Program-made: the position numbers and the translations under genes
NCBI RefSeq assembly: GCF_003814875.1
Contig: NZ_RKQF01000001.1
Coordinates: 8,122,001-8,186,000 of the forward strand
Reading direction: 5' to 3'
DNA: 64,000 bases
Source: Streptomyces sp. Ag109_O5-1
Lineage (GTDB): Bacteria; Actinomycetota; Actinomycetes; Streptomycetales; Streptomycetaceae
Notes under the pieces: generated by a model
What the model saw: only the letters and a program-made list of their open reading frames with translations
What the model was told of the DNA's origin: nothing
The model's database searches: none
Shown here: one piece after another, positions 23,244 through 31,452 of the stretch
Layout: the number at the start of each line of letters is the position of its first letter
Numbering within the stretch: the stretch's first letter is position 1

Positions 23244-25178
23244 ATGGAGGTCCCAGCACGCCCGGTGTCCCGGCGGGGACTGCTCAAGGGCGCGGCTGTC
23301 GCCGCCGGCGCCGCCGCGGTCGGGATCGGTACGACGGGCACGGCTGCGGCGGCGGATGCCTCGGTCACCGCTACGGCCCCCGACGGCAGCACCGCGATCA
23401 CGATGTCGCTGACCGGCGGCGTTCTGACCTGGTCGGCCAAGCGCAGGGGTGCGACCGTCATCGACACCTCGGCCCTGGGCCTGGAGCTGGACGACGGGAC
23501 GACGCTCGGCCGTAGCGGCACGGTCATCACCAACTACCAGCACTGGACCGTCGACAACACCTGGACCCCGGTCTACGGCCGCAACGCGACCGTCCACGAC
23601 TGGTACCAGGAGATGCGCTGGAACCTCCGGGACACCGCCACCCTGATCAACTTCGGCGTCCAGATCCGCGCCTACCCCAGCGGTGTCGCCTTCCGGTACG
23701 TGCTGCTCGACAAGGGCACCGCCACCGTCGCCGACGAGCTGACGACCTTCGTCTTCCCCGACGGCACACTCGTCTACAGCGCCCGGGACGAGGACGCGTA
23801 CAACCCCGTCGCTCCGGACTCGATCCCGTCCGCCGGGACCGCCGGCACCGACACCGGCCCGCTGACCGACCTTCCGCTGACCGCCACGTACGCGAGCGGC
23901 GGGCTGATCGCCTGCGTCTGCGAGTCGTCCCGGGTCAACTTCCCGCGGTTGATGCTGTCTTCGGTGTCGGGGCAGCCCGACGCCCTCGCCGCCCACCTGA
24001 TGGAGCACACCGCCCGCGGGAGCGGGACCGTCCAGACGGCCTCCACGGTGACCACCCCGTTCGCCACCCCCTGGCGCGCGGTGGTGACCGGCTCCACCCA
24101 CGCCGAACTGGTCGACAACGCCGAGCTGGTGCTCAACCTCGCGCCCGCGGGCGCGCCGGCCGACACCTCGTGGATCAAGCCCGGCAAGGTCTTCCGCTGC
24201 AACCTGACCACCGCCGACGGCACGGCGGGCGTCGACTTCGCCGCCGCTCGCGGGCTGCAGTACATCGAGTACGACGCCGGCTGGTACGGGCCGGAGGGCA
24301 GCACCACCGACGCGACCGGGCCGATCGACGCCATCGACCTGCCTTCGGTGATCTCCTACGCCACGGGCAAGGGCATCGGGGTCATCCTCTACGTCAACCG
24401 CATCGCGCTCACCAGCCCCGACAGCCTCTTCGCCCGCTACCGCAGCTGGGGCGTCGCGGGCGTGAAACTGGGCTTCATCAACGACGGCACCCAGGCCATG
24501 ACCAACCAGATCACCGGCTGGGCGAAGACCGCGGCCGCGCACAGCCTGCTGATCGACATGCACGACGACGTGCGGCCCTTCGGCTACGAGCGGACCTACC
24601 CCAACTGGATCAGCCTGGAGGGTGTGCGGGGCAACGAGCACTTCCCGACCGCCTCGCACAACATCACCCTGCTGTTCGCCCGGAACATCGGCGGGCCGAT
24701 GGACTACACGATCTGCTACGGGCAGTCGCGCGACCGGACCACCAACGCCCACCAGATGGCCATGGCCGCGGTCTACTACCAGCCGCTGAACTTCCTCTAC
24801 TGGTACGACTCGCCGTCCAAGTACGCCAACACCGCCAACTGGCCCGGCCTGCCATGGTTCGACGCCATCCCCACCACCTGGGACGAGAGCCGGACCCTCG
24901 ACGGATCGATCGGCCAGTACGTCGCGGTCGCACGCCGCAACGGCACCACCTGGTACCTGGGGGCGATGACCGACGAATCGGCCCGGACGCTGTCGCTCCC
25001 GCTGTCCTTCCTCGCCGACGGCACCTGGACGGCGACGGTCTACGCCGACGGCACGCCCGGCACCTACGCTTATCAGACTCCCGTTGTGAAGAGCACCCGG
25101 ACCGTCACCTCGGCCACCGTGCTCAGCGTGGCCATGGCCCCCGCCGGCGGTCAGGCGGTGGTGTTGAAACCGAACTGA
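23244..25178 (+). CDS. Secreted GH97 glycoside hydrolase (alpha-galactosidase/alpha-glucosidase family)
   Basis: The ATG at 23244 is preferred (GGAGAGG at 23231-23237). The 644-residue protein has a Tat signal ('VSRRGLLKG' near residue 10). The GH97 N-terminal beta-sandwich (about 40-300), catalytic barrel (about 310-560) and C-terminal beta domain follow. Landmarks are 'LQYIEYDAGWYG', 'GVAGVKLGFIND', 'FGYERTYPNWISLEGVRGNE' and 'GGPMDYTICYG'. GH97 contains retaining and inverting enzymes; where retaining members carry an Asp after the K-V/L motif, this protein has Gly410, so its mechanism is uncertain. It is paired divergently with the GH43 galactanase-like gene. No regulator adjoins. Confidence 0.87.
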   Translation: MEVPARPVSRRGLLKGAAVAAGAAAVGIGTTGTAAAADASVTATAPDGSTAITMSLTGGVLTWSAKRRGATVIDTSALGLELDDGTTLGRSGTVITNYQHWTVDNTWTPVYGRNATVHDWYQEMRWNLRDTATLINFGVQIRAYPSGVAFRYVLLDKGTATVADELTTFVFPDGTLVYSARDEDAYNPVAPDSIPSAGTAGTDTGPLTDLPLTATYASGGLIACVCESSRVNFPRLMLSSVSGQPDALAAHLMEHTARGSGTVQTASTVTTPFATPWRAVVTGSTHAELVDNAELVLNLAPAGAPADTSWIKPGKVFRCNLTTADGTAGVDFAAARGLQYIEYDAGWYGPEGSTTDATGPIDAIDLPSVISYATGKGIGVILYVNRIALTSPDSLFARYRSWGVAGVKLGFINDGTQAMTNQITGWAKTAAAHSLLIDMHDDVRPFGYERTYPNWISLEGVRGNEHFPTASHNITLLFARNIGGPMDYTICYGQSRDRTTNAHQMAMAAVYYQPLNFLYWYDSPSKYANTANWPGLPWFDAIPTTWDESRTLDGSIGQYVAVARRNGTTWYLGAMTDESARTLSLPLSFLADGTWTATVYADGTPGTYAYQTPVVKSTRTVTSATVLSVAMAPAGGQAVVLKPN

Positions 25179-25962
25179 CACCGGTCCCGGCCGCCGGTCG
25201 ACCGGCCCGGTGGACAGTGGGGAGGGACATGGAACTCCCCAAGGTGTGTCTGATAGCGGCCCTGTGCGTGCGTGACGCAATCAGCCGATGGCACCGCCGG
25301 GGCGATGGGTTCCCCGGAGGGGGCCGGCCGGGGGACGATGAAGGGGAATCCTCAGGCGGTCGGTGTGTTCAGCGCGTACTCGCGGGAGGGGCGGACCTCG
25401 CGGCGCAGGGCGGCCAGGTCGACGTCGAGGACGTGGCCGTTGAATCGGAAGTGGTGCCTGGTGACCTTGCCGGGTGCCAGGGAACTCCGGTCCGCGGTGA
25501 TCCGTCGCTTGAGGAGCAGGGAACGGCTCGGTTCGAGCAACCCGCGGGGCCGGGGCAGGGCCAAGGCCGAGCCGTCTGCCTGCGGGCCGCTCGTTCCGCC
25601 ACCCGCCGGGCCGTCGGGAGGCAGGTGGGCCCGAGGCGGGAGTCGTTGGGATCTTGGTGGTCAGCGGAGTGAGGGGCGAGGGTTCGCCCGGTGGCTCTGC
25701 AGTTGCTTGACCTCTGCGGAGTGGCCCGTGACGATATCGCCCGTCATCATCTGGGCGAATGCTCGCGTCGCGTCGTCTTCGCCGGGCTGTGCTGTCCGGT
25801 CTGCGACAAGCTGGTGGTTCCGGCCGTCGGGGTCGGTGGCGCCTCTCGTACGGGGCGCCGGCGCAGCCCTTCCTGGCGGTCGCCTCGTCGGCGTTCCTCG
25901 CGCGCACGTACGGCGCCTGTGCACGGCCGGCGCCTGCCCGGTGCCGAGAGGAAGCCGCTGCG
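25179..25962. other. Degenerate stretch after GH97
   Basis: Frames on both strands lack recognisable domains. One minus-strand frame (25352-25564) has a protein-like end ('HHFRFNGHVLDVDLAALRRE') and may be a relic, but I cannot name it. The right end merges into the BlaI relic. Confidence 0.4.
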
Positions 25963-26112
25963 CGTCGACTGGGTGACCTGGAGGGGGACGTCCTCACGGA
26001 CACCCGGGACCCGGCGGACGCTCTGTCCGGTTTCGTGGATCAGGTGAGTGCGGAGGAAGTGGACGCGCTACGCTCGGCGCTCCGAGCGGTGAAGAGGCGG
26101 AGCAGCGCATGA
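25963..26112 (+). pseudogene. Internally deleted BlaI/MecI-type regulator relic
   Basis: The frame reads 'RRLGDLEGDVL', matching the N-terminus of the intact BlaI protein at 30608-30979, then jumps to 'GFVDQVSAEEVDALRSALRA', matching its C-terminus. About 80 residues including the winged helix are gone. The stop overlaps the ATG of the M56 peptidase (ATGA), preserving the ancestral BlaI-M56 coupling. Confidence 0.65.
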
Positions 26113-27020
26113 TCACAGCCGCGGGGCTGGCCGCGTACGCGGTCCTGGTGGGTGCCGTGGTGCCGCCCCTGCTGGCCAGGACCCCGTGGGCGCACCGGGC
26201 TCCGGCCGTCGCTGTCCTGGCGTGGCAGGGCCTCATGGTCACGTTCGTGGTCGCCACCGCCCTCTCGGTGTACCACGCGGTGACGGCCGAACAGCATGTG
26301 CACGACGGAATGTTCGGGCTGCTCACCGCATGCGGACTGCCCGCGGACGCCACGTCGGCGGGCGGCGCGCCCCCCGCCCTCGACGACGTGCTGGCGATCG
26401 GGGCACCCGTCGCGGTCGTCCTGCTGCCGGTCGGATCGCTGGTCCGGTGCGCCTGGCGGGCGCGACGTGCCGGCAACCGCCAGCTGGACATGCTCACCCT
26501 CGTCGGCGAACCCGCGCCCGAGTACGGCGCCACGATCGTCGACCACGGCATTCCCGCCGTGTACTGCCTGGCCGGACGCCGCGCCCGCGTGGTCATCACC
26601 AGCGGCGCGCTGGACATCCTCACCGAGGAGCAGCTGCGCGCCGTACTGGACCACGAGCGCGCCCACATCGCGGGCAGGCATCACCTGTGGAAGATCCTGG
26701 TGGACGCGTTCTCGCGCGCGTTCCGCGGTCTGCCGCTCGCCCGGCACGCCAAAGAGCAGACGAACCTGCTGCTGGAGATGATCGCGGACGACCGCGCCCT
26801 GCGGTATCACTCCAGGGACGCGTTGGCGACGGCGATGTGCGAGGTCGCGTCGGGACGGGCGCCGGCGGCGGCTCTGGGTGCGGGCGGCTCGGGAGTCCTC
26901 ATCCGACTCCGGCGCATCCTCGCACCGCAGCCCCGGCCGCACCGCGTGGCATGGCTGGGCATCGTTGTGGCCACGGTCCTGGCTCCGGTGCTGCCCCTGA
27001 CGGTGGCGTGCGTTCCCTGA
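26109..27020 (+). CDS. M56-family membrane metallopeptidase (BlaR1-like peptidase without sensor domain)
   Basis: This 303-residue protein has several transmembrane helices (about 3-25, 35-60, 95-115 and a C-terminal helix about 280-300). It carries the zinc motif HExxH as 'LDHERAHIAGRHH' (about residue 182) plus a downstream 'LLLEMIADDRALRYH' that supplies the third ligand. Relatives cleave BlaI-type repressors after a signal. Here the cognate BlaI gene upstream is a deleted relic, but an intact BlaI gene lies 4.5 kb away at 30608. Proximity to copper genes suggests a copper or redox signal; that is inference. Confidence 0.82.
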   Translation: MITAAGLAAYAVLVGAVVPPLLARTPWAHRAPAVAVLAWQGLMVTFVVATALSVYHAVTAEQHVHDGMFGLLTACGLPADATSAGGAPPALDDVLAIGAPVAVVLLPVGSLVRCAWRARRAGNRQLDMLTLVGEPAPEYGATIVDHGIPAVYCLAGRRARVVITSGALDILTEEQLRAVLDHERAHIAGRHHLWKILVDAFSRAFRGLPLARHAKEQTNLLLEMIADDRALRYHSRDALATAMCEVASGRAPAAALGAGGSGVLIRLRRILAPQPRPHRVAWLGIVVATVLAPVLPLTVACVP

Positions 27021-27096
27021 CACCCGCAGGACCCGCACCATCCCCGACAGGCCGGCCAAGGCGCCTTCCGCAACCCGCGCTTCGCCGGGAGAGCGG

Positions 27097-27360
27097 CCCG
27101 ACGCCGACCGTCGGCGTGCACGGTTTCCGACCGTTTCCGGGGCTGCCGGTGTCAGCCGGTGATGTCGGACATCAGCGGCTCCCCGGACGGTCGCGAGGCG
27201 GTGCGGCCGGCGAAGGACGGCCCGGGTCGGCCTGGTCCTGATGGTCATCCGCAGGCCGTCCTCGACCGCCTGTCTCGTCATGTGCGTCTCGTGTGCCTGA
27301 ACGGTCCGCTGTCCACGAACGTACTAAGGGCATCAGTAGATAACTCGTGTGACAACAAGG
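27097..27360 (+). promoter_or_regulatory. Region upstream of the lipoprotein gene: hairpin and possible BlaI dyad
   Basis: A short hairpin ACGCCGAC/GTCGGCGT lies near 27098-27116 after the M56 gene. TACT-N9-AGTA (about 27322-27338) lies close to the lipoprotein start; the related CTTAGTAGAT occurs at about 27979-27988, ahead of the next gene. BlaI-family proteins bind TACT/AGTA-type dyads, so shared control is possible. Otherwise the gap 27021-27348 is empty. Confidence 0.3.
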
Positions 27361-27369
27361 GAGAACTCC

Positions 27370-27921
27370 GTGTCCCGGCACCGCATTGCCCTCGTCATGG
27401 CCTCGGGCGTCGCCTCGGCGCTGCTGCTCACCGCGTGTGGATCGTCCGACGGCAACTCCACGAACACCGGCGCGGCCGCACCGGCGGCCTCCGCACCCGC
27501 CGGGACCACGGCACCCGCCGACGGCGGCACGTCCACCCCGAGCGGCGGCGCCGGCCATATGGTCAGTACGAACATGCTGATGTCCAAGACGATGTCCGGC
27601 ATGGGGGCGGTGGTCACCGACGCCAAGGGCTTCACGCTCTACCGCTACGACAAGGACCAGGTGAACATGTCGATGTGCACCGGCGACTGTGCGCAGACCT
27701 GGATGCCGGTCATGGCCGACGGCACCCCTCAGGGGATGGGCGTCCAGGCCAAGATCGGCGTCCTCACCCGCGACGACGGCATGAAGCAGGTCACCCTCGC
27801 CGGCTGGCCGCTGTACCGCTACATGGGCGACACCAAGGCCGGCGAGATGAACGGCCAGGGCAAGAACGGCACGTGGTTCGCCGTGACACCGGCAGGCAAG
27901 AAGACGGCCGCCTCGGGGTGA
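27370..27921 (+). CDS. Lipoprotein with COG4315-type secreted repeats
   Basis: The GTG at 27370 has AAGGGAG seven bases upstream. The 183-residue protein has a lipobox 'LLLTACGSS' (Cys about 24), a low-complexity Ala/Pro/Thr linker (about 30-62), then two copies of the 'secreted repeat' pattern: 'AKGFTLYRYDKD' with 'CTGDCAQTWMPV', and 'AGWPLYRYMGDTKAGEMNGQ'. Members are extracytoplasmic, often linked with metal or redox stress; function is undefined. Met-rich stretches ('MSTNMLMSKTMSGMG') could bind Cu(I). Its position between the M56 gene and copper genes supports that idea. Confidence 0.8.
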   Translation: MSRHRIALVMASGVASALLLTACGSSDGNSTNTGAAAPAASAPAGTTAPADGGTSTPSGGAGHMVSTNMLMSKTMSGMGAVVTDAKGFTLYRYDKDQVNMSMCTGDCAQTWMPVMADGTPQGMGVQAKIGVLTRDDGMKQVTLAGWPLYRYMGDTKAGEMNGQGKNGTWFAVTPAGKKTAASG

Positions 27922-27991
27922 CGGGCGCTGCGTGCCCTGCGGAGGCCGGTCATCGGCCGATGTCGTGTACGCAGCTCGCTTAGTAGATCCA

Positions 27992-28010
27992 TATACCCCT
28001 GGTGGGTATA
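27992..28010 (+). promoter_or_regulatory. CsoR-type copper operator
   Basis: TATACCC (27992-27998) and GGGTATA (28004-28010) form a perfect 7-bp-arm dyad with spacer CTGGT. This matches the TACCC-N5-GGGTA type bound by CsoR repressors, released by Cu(I). It lies 40 bases before the start of the small secreted protein gene, upstream of the multicopper oxidase. Confidence 0.72.
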
Positions 28011-28050
28011 GTGGGTGGGTCGTGTCAGACAGAACAGGGCGCGGAAAGCG

Positions 28051-28500
28051 ATGACGACAGCCACAGACCGGCAGGCCGGACCCCGAGGCGGCGCAGCGCG
28101 CTGCGCGCGGGCCGTGGTCGTCGCACTGCTCGCCGCGCTCGCTGTACTCGTCCACCACGACACGGCGTACGCTGCCACGCCCGCCCACTCCATGAACGCG
28201 ATGGCCGGCACGGATCACACCTACGCCGCCGTGGCCCCGACGGCCGCCTCCGCCGCGCACGGCACGGTCCTGAAGGCCGTGTACACGGCGATGGACGATG
28301 AGAGCGGCGCCTGCTCGGGTCCCGGCATGCAGCACTGTTCGGCTGCGGGCGTAAGCACGGCGAAACTCCTGCCGCCGCCTGCCGCTGTCACCGTTGTCCG
28401 GCCGGATGCCTTCCGTTCCGTGTCCGCCCAGCGCGATCCGACCGGGACGTCGTACCGTGCGCCCCCCGATCTCTTTGTCCTCTCCCGGCTGTTGATCTAG
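28051..28500 (+). CDS. Small exported protein upstream of the multicopper oxidase (DUF6153-like)
   Basis: The ATG at 28051 is chosen (GGAAAG upstream); a GTG-initiated extension would overlap the operator transcript start. The 149-residue protein has an N-terminal membrane/signal helix (about 18-38). It then has His/Met-containing low-complexity sequence, a Cys pair ('CSGPGMQHCSAAG') and the ending 'RAPPDLFVLSRLLI'. Proteins of this layout, named DUF6153, recur in Streptomyces copper loci. The Cys/His/Met residues suggest copper binding. It is probably under the CsoR-type box and co-transcribed with the oxidase. Confidence 0.65.
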   Translation: MTTATDRQAGPRGGAARCARAVVVALLAALAVLVHHDTAYAATPAHSMNAMAGTDHTYAAVAPTAASAAHGTVLKAVYTAMDDESGACSGPGMQHCSAAGVSTAKLLPPPAAVTVVRPDAFRSVSAQRDPTGTSYRAPPDLFVLSRLLI

Positions 28501-28598
28501 GCCGGATCCCGCGAGCCGCCGCCGCGTCCCCCTGGTACGCGAGCGGTGCTGCCCGCGCGCAGTCCGGCCGACGGCACATCGAGTAGAGGACTCCCCAC

Positions 28599-30257
28599 GT
28601 GAACGACATGAACAGCATCAACCGCCGCTCCGTCCTGCTGGCGGGGCTCGGCGCCGCGGGTGCGGGCGCGCTCGCCGCGTGCAGCAGCGGCTCCGGCAGC
28701 TCCACCCCTTCCCTGGTCAGCCCCGATGACGCGGCGGTCGCCGCCGTCGAGAAGAAGCGCAGGACCACCGGCAGGACGCAGCAGGTGACCCTGACCGCCG
28801 CGCGCGCCATGCTCGACCTCGGCGGCGGGGTCACGGCGGCCAGCTGGGCCTTCGGCGGCCGGACCCCCGGCAAGGAACTGCGGCTGTCCGTGGGCGACAC
28901 ACTCGCCGCCGAGCTGTCCAACCAGCTGCCGGACAGGACCACCACCTCCATCCACTGGCACGGCATAGCCCTGCGTGCCGACATGGACGGCGTACCCCCG
29001 GCCACCCAGGCCGCCGTACGCGCCGGCGGCAACTTCACCTACCGCTTCGTCGCCGACGCCCCCGGCACCTACTTCTTCCACCCGCACGTCGGCGTCCAGC
29101 TCGACCGGGGCCTCTACGCCCCGCTTGTCGTGGAAGACCCCAAGGAACCGCTCCAGTACGACGACGAGTGGGTCATCGTCCTCGACGACTGGGTCGACGG
29201 TGTCACCGGCACCCCCGATGAGGTCTACGCCGAGATCAAGCAGGGCATGGGGGGCATGGGTATGGACATGGGCGGAGCCGGCGCCGACCCCGGCGACTCC
29301 TCCAGCGGCGACATGGGGGGCATGGGGGGCATGGGCGGGATGGACATGACCAACATGAGCATGAACAGCGGTAGTTCGGACGCGAGCGCCTCGCCGTCCG
29401 GCTCCGGCGGCATGTCGATGAAGTTCATGCTCATGGGGGCTCAGAGCAAGCTGCTCGGTGGCGACGCGGGCGACGTGAAGTACCCGTACCACCTGGTCAA
29501 CGGACGTGTCCCGGCCGACCCCGACGTGTACACCGGCAAGCCGGGCGAGCGGGTGCGGCTGCGCATCATCAACGCGGGCGGCGACACGGCCTACCGGGTG
29601 GCGCTCGGCGGGCACAAGCTGACCGTCACCCACACCGACGGATACCCCGTTCAGCACCAGCAGGTCGATGCCCTGCTCGTCGGCATGGGGGAGCGGTACG
29701 ACGTCCTGGTCACCCTCGCGGACGGTGTCTTCCCGCTGGTCGCCCTCGCCGAGGGCAAGGACGCCAATGGCATGGCGCTGGTCCGGACCGCCTCCGGCAG
29801 CGCGCCGACACCGACCGTCCGCCCGGAGGAACTCGACGGCATCATCATGACCGCCTCTCGGCTGAAGGCGGCGGACGACGTCCGGCTGGCGACGAAGAAG
29901 GCCGACCGGGTGCACCGTATCGAGCTGACCGGCAGCATGGGTAAGTACAACTGGGGCATCAACGGCAAGCGGTTCGACATGGGCAACCCGACCGCGAACC
30001 CCATCCTGGTCGAGCAGGGCGAGCGGGTCCGCCTGGACTTCGTGAACAGGACGACGATGTGGCATCCGATGCACCTGCACGGCCACACCTACCAGCTCGG
30101 CACCGACGGCCCGCGCAAGGACACCACCATCGTGCTGCCGAAGAAGACGGTGTCCGTCTACTTCGACGCCGACAACCCGGGCCAGTGGATGCTGCACTGC
30201 CACAACGCCTACCACGGGGAGGCCGGCATGATGGCGCTGGTGGCCTACCAGGCCTGA
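28599..30257 (+). CDS. Multicopper oxidase, Tat-exported lipoprotein with Met-rich insert
   Basis: The GTG at 28599 follows GAGGA. The 552-residue protein has a Tat motif with lipobox ('NRRSVLLAGLG', Cys28 in 'LAACSS'). Three cupredoxin domains carry copper ligands: 'TSIHWHGIALRAD', 'YFFHPHVGVQLD', 'HPMHLHGHTYQLG' and 'MLHCHNAYHGEAGMM' (T1 Cys-His-Met and trinuclear His). A Met/Gly-rich insert (about 217-275) resembles the Cu(I)-binding inserts of CueO/CopA-type cuprous oxidases. The usual 'HSH' is 'HPH'. It likely oxidises toxic Cu(I) outside the membrane. It follows the CsoR-type operator and DUF6153-like gene, and a terminator closes the unit. Confidence 0.92.
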   Translation: MNDMNSINRRSVLLAGLGAAGAGALAACSSGSGSSTPSLVSPDDAAVAAVEKKRRTTGRTQQVTLTAARAMLDLGGGVTAASWAFGGRTPGKELRLSVGDTLAAELSNQLPDRTTTSIHWHGIALRADMDGVPPATQAAVRAGGNFTYRFVADAPGTYFFHPHVGVQLDRGLYAPLVVEDPKEPLQYDDEWVIVLDDWVDGVTGTPDEVYAEIKQGMGGMGMDMGGAGADPGDSSSGDMGGMGGMGGMDMTNMSMNSGSSDASASPSGSGGMSMKFMLMGAQSKLLGGDAGDVKYPYHLVNGRVPADPDVYTGKPGERVRLRIINAGGDTAYRVALGGHKLTVTHTDGYPVQHQQVDALLVGMGERYDVLVTLADGVFPLVALAEGKDANGMALVRTASGSAPTPTVRPEELDGIIMTASRLKAADDVRLATKKADRVHRIELTGSMGKYNWGINGKRFDMGNPTANPILVEQGERVRLDFVNRTTMWHPMHLHGHTYQLGTDGPRKDTTIVLPKKTVSVYFDADNPGQWMLHCHNAYHGEAGMMALVAYQA

Positions 30258-30275
30258 CGAACGTCAGACCGGGCT

Positions 30276-30311
30276 CTTCCGTCGGCACCGCTTTCGCCGT
30301 GCCGACGGAAG
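30276..30311 (+). terminator. Hairpin terminator after the multicopper oxidase
   Basis: 13-bp arms CTTCCGTCGGCAC / GTGCCGACGGAAG enclose a 10-base loop. No T run follows, as is common in Streptomyces. The remainder up to 30607 holds only a weak minus-strand frame (30245-30490) that I do not call. Confidence 0.7.
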
Positions 30312-30607
30312 CGCCGGCGACCACGGTCGTTTGTGTACGGCACGTCGGTGTTACCCGGCTGCCTGCCGTGCGGGTTCCGCGAGCGGACACGCGGGGCCGG
30401 GTTCAAGTCCTCGACGGCTCTGATGAACGCGTCTGCTTCGCCGTCATCCGCGTGCGCGACGGTGCGCAGGACGCCACCTTCCCGGACCACGACCTCATCA
30501 CCTCTGGGTCTGCTCCTGGCCGGCCGCGGCCGTACCGGTCTTCATCCAGAACGTCGCGTCTCCCACGCGTGTCCGGCCTTCGCGACCCTGTCCGCCGGCG
30601 GCGCCCG

Positions 30608-30979
30608 TTACGTTTCGGCGCGTCTTCCGGCGTTGCGCAGGGCCTTGCGGAGCGCGGTGATCTCGGTGGAAGACATCTGGTCCACGAAGTGGGTCAGCGC
30701 CACCGGGCGGTCCTCGCTGGCGCTCAGGGCGTCCTCCATGAGGGCGGCCGAGTACTCCTCCCGAGTGCGGACCGGTTCGTACAGCCAGGCCCGGCCGTCT
30801 TTCTGCTCGCGTACCAGCCAGCCCTTGCTGTGGAGGATGTTGGCCACGGTCATCACGGTCGTGTAGGCGACGGGCCGGGTCCGGTTGATGTCGTCGACGA
30901 TCTCGCGCACGGTCGCCGGGCGCCTCCACCTCCACAGACGGTCCATGATCTCCGCCTCCAGATCGCCCAGCCGTCGCAT
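30608..30979 (-). CDS. BlaI/MecI/CopY-family transcriptional repressor
   Basis: The start at 30979 is preferred because GAAGGAG lies about nine bases upstream and it gives the usual length (123 residues); 31018 is an alternative. The winged helix covers 3-75 ('RLGDLEAEIMDRLWRWRRPA', 'TTVMTVANILHSKGWLVREQ', 'GRAWLYEPV') and a dimerising C-terminus follows ('FVDQMSSTEITALRKALRNA'). Relatives are cleaved by M56 peptidases. It converges on the copper genes and probably controls them or itself; the M56 gene at 26109 may be its partner. Confidence 0.88.
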   Translation of the reverse strand: MRRLGDLEAEIMDRLWRWRRPATVREIVDDINRTRPVAYTTVMTVANILHSKGWLVREQKDGRAWLYEPVRTREEYSAALMEDALSASEDRPVALTHFVDQMSSTEITALRKALRNAGRRAET

Positions 30980-31216
30980 GCCCAGCGTCTCCTTCTGCAC
31001 CGCGGTAATAGGGGTCATCGTAGAGGCTGCAGTACGGCCGGTGGGGTGGCCCGAGTGAGGACGAGCCCGCCGCGGCACGACTTCTGGACGCAGGTTGGAC
31101 ACGAGGACCGGAACGGACCGACAAGGACCGAGAAGGAGTGAGGGGCCGAACTCGGTTCGACCTGGCAAGACGGCCAAGATGAGCATTGATCGGCAAGGCC
31201 CGCCAAGATTCTCGCA

Positions 31217-31264
31217 GGACTCATGATCCGTCGGCTGTGGGTTCGAGTCTCACCCGCCCCTCCA
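31217..31264 (+). pseudogene. Decayed 3' fragment of a CAU tRNA
   Basis: Same structure as 7011-7058 with four substitutions, two of which weaken the T stem and change the discriminator region (ends CTCCA). No 5' half lies upstream. It marks the right border of the 24-kb mosaic island. Confidence 0.72.
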
Positions 31265-31363
31265 GTGCAGGTCCCTGACCTGCGAAAACGTTTGTTTTTG
31301 GGTGTCGGTGCGTCAACTTCGCCTGAACGGACTGAATCTGCTGCTCGTGAGTGTGGGGCCGGG
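31217..31363 (+). repeat. 147-bp direct repeat, copy B
   Basis: Gapless partner of 7011-7157 (126 of 147 identical by hand count). The conservation continues past the tRNA part for 99 bases, including GCCTGAACGGACTGAAT. Confidence 0.8.
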
Positions 31364-31452
31364 TTGGTCTGCGTCAGCGGGTGGTCGTCTGGCCTGTACG
31401 AATGCGTGCAGGTGGGGAGACTTGTTCCGCTGCGTCGTGGTGCGGTAGGACC

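Noticed and set aside
22313..23533. Minus-strand frame spanning the GH43/GH97 intergenic region
   Set aside because: It overlaps two well-supported genes in the wrong frame or strand and has no recognisable domain.
25281..26003. 240-codon minus-strand frame after GH97
   Set aside because: Pro/Arg-rich low complexity, no domain, and it overlaps the BlaI relic on the other strand.
28497..30215. 572-codon minus-strand frame opposite the multicopper oxidase
   Set aside because: It is a shadow of a gene with all copper ligands; the protein is Val/Gly/Arg-rich nonsense.
30245..30490. Minus-strand frame after the multicopper oxidase
   Set aside because: A short protein-like stretch exists but there is no start context or family, and part of it overlaps the oxidase terminator.
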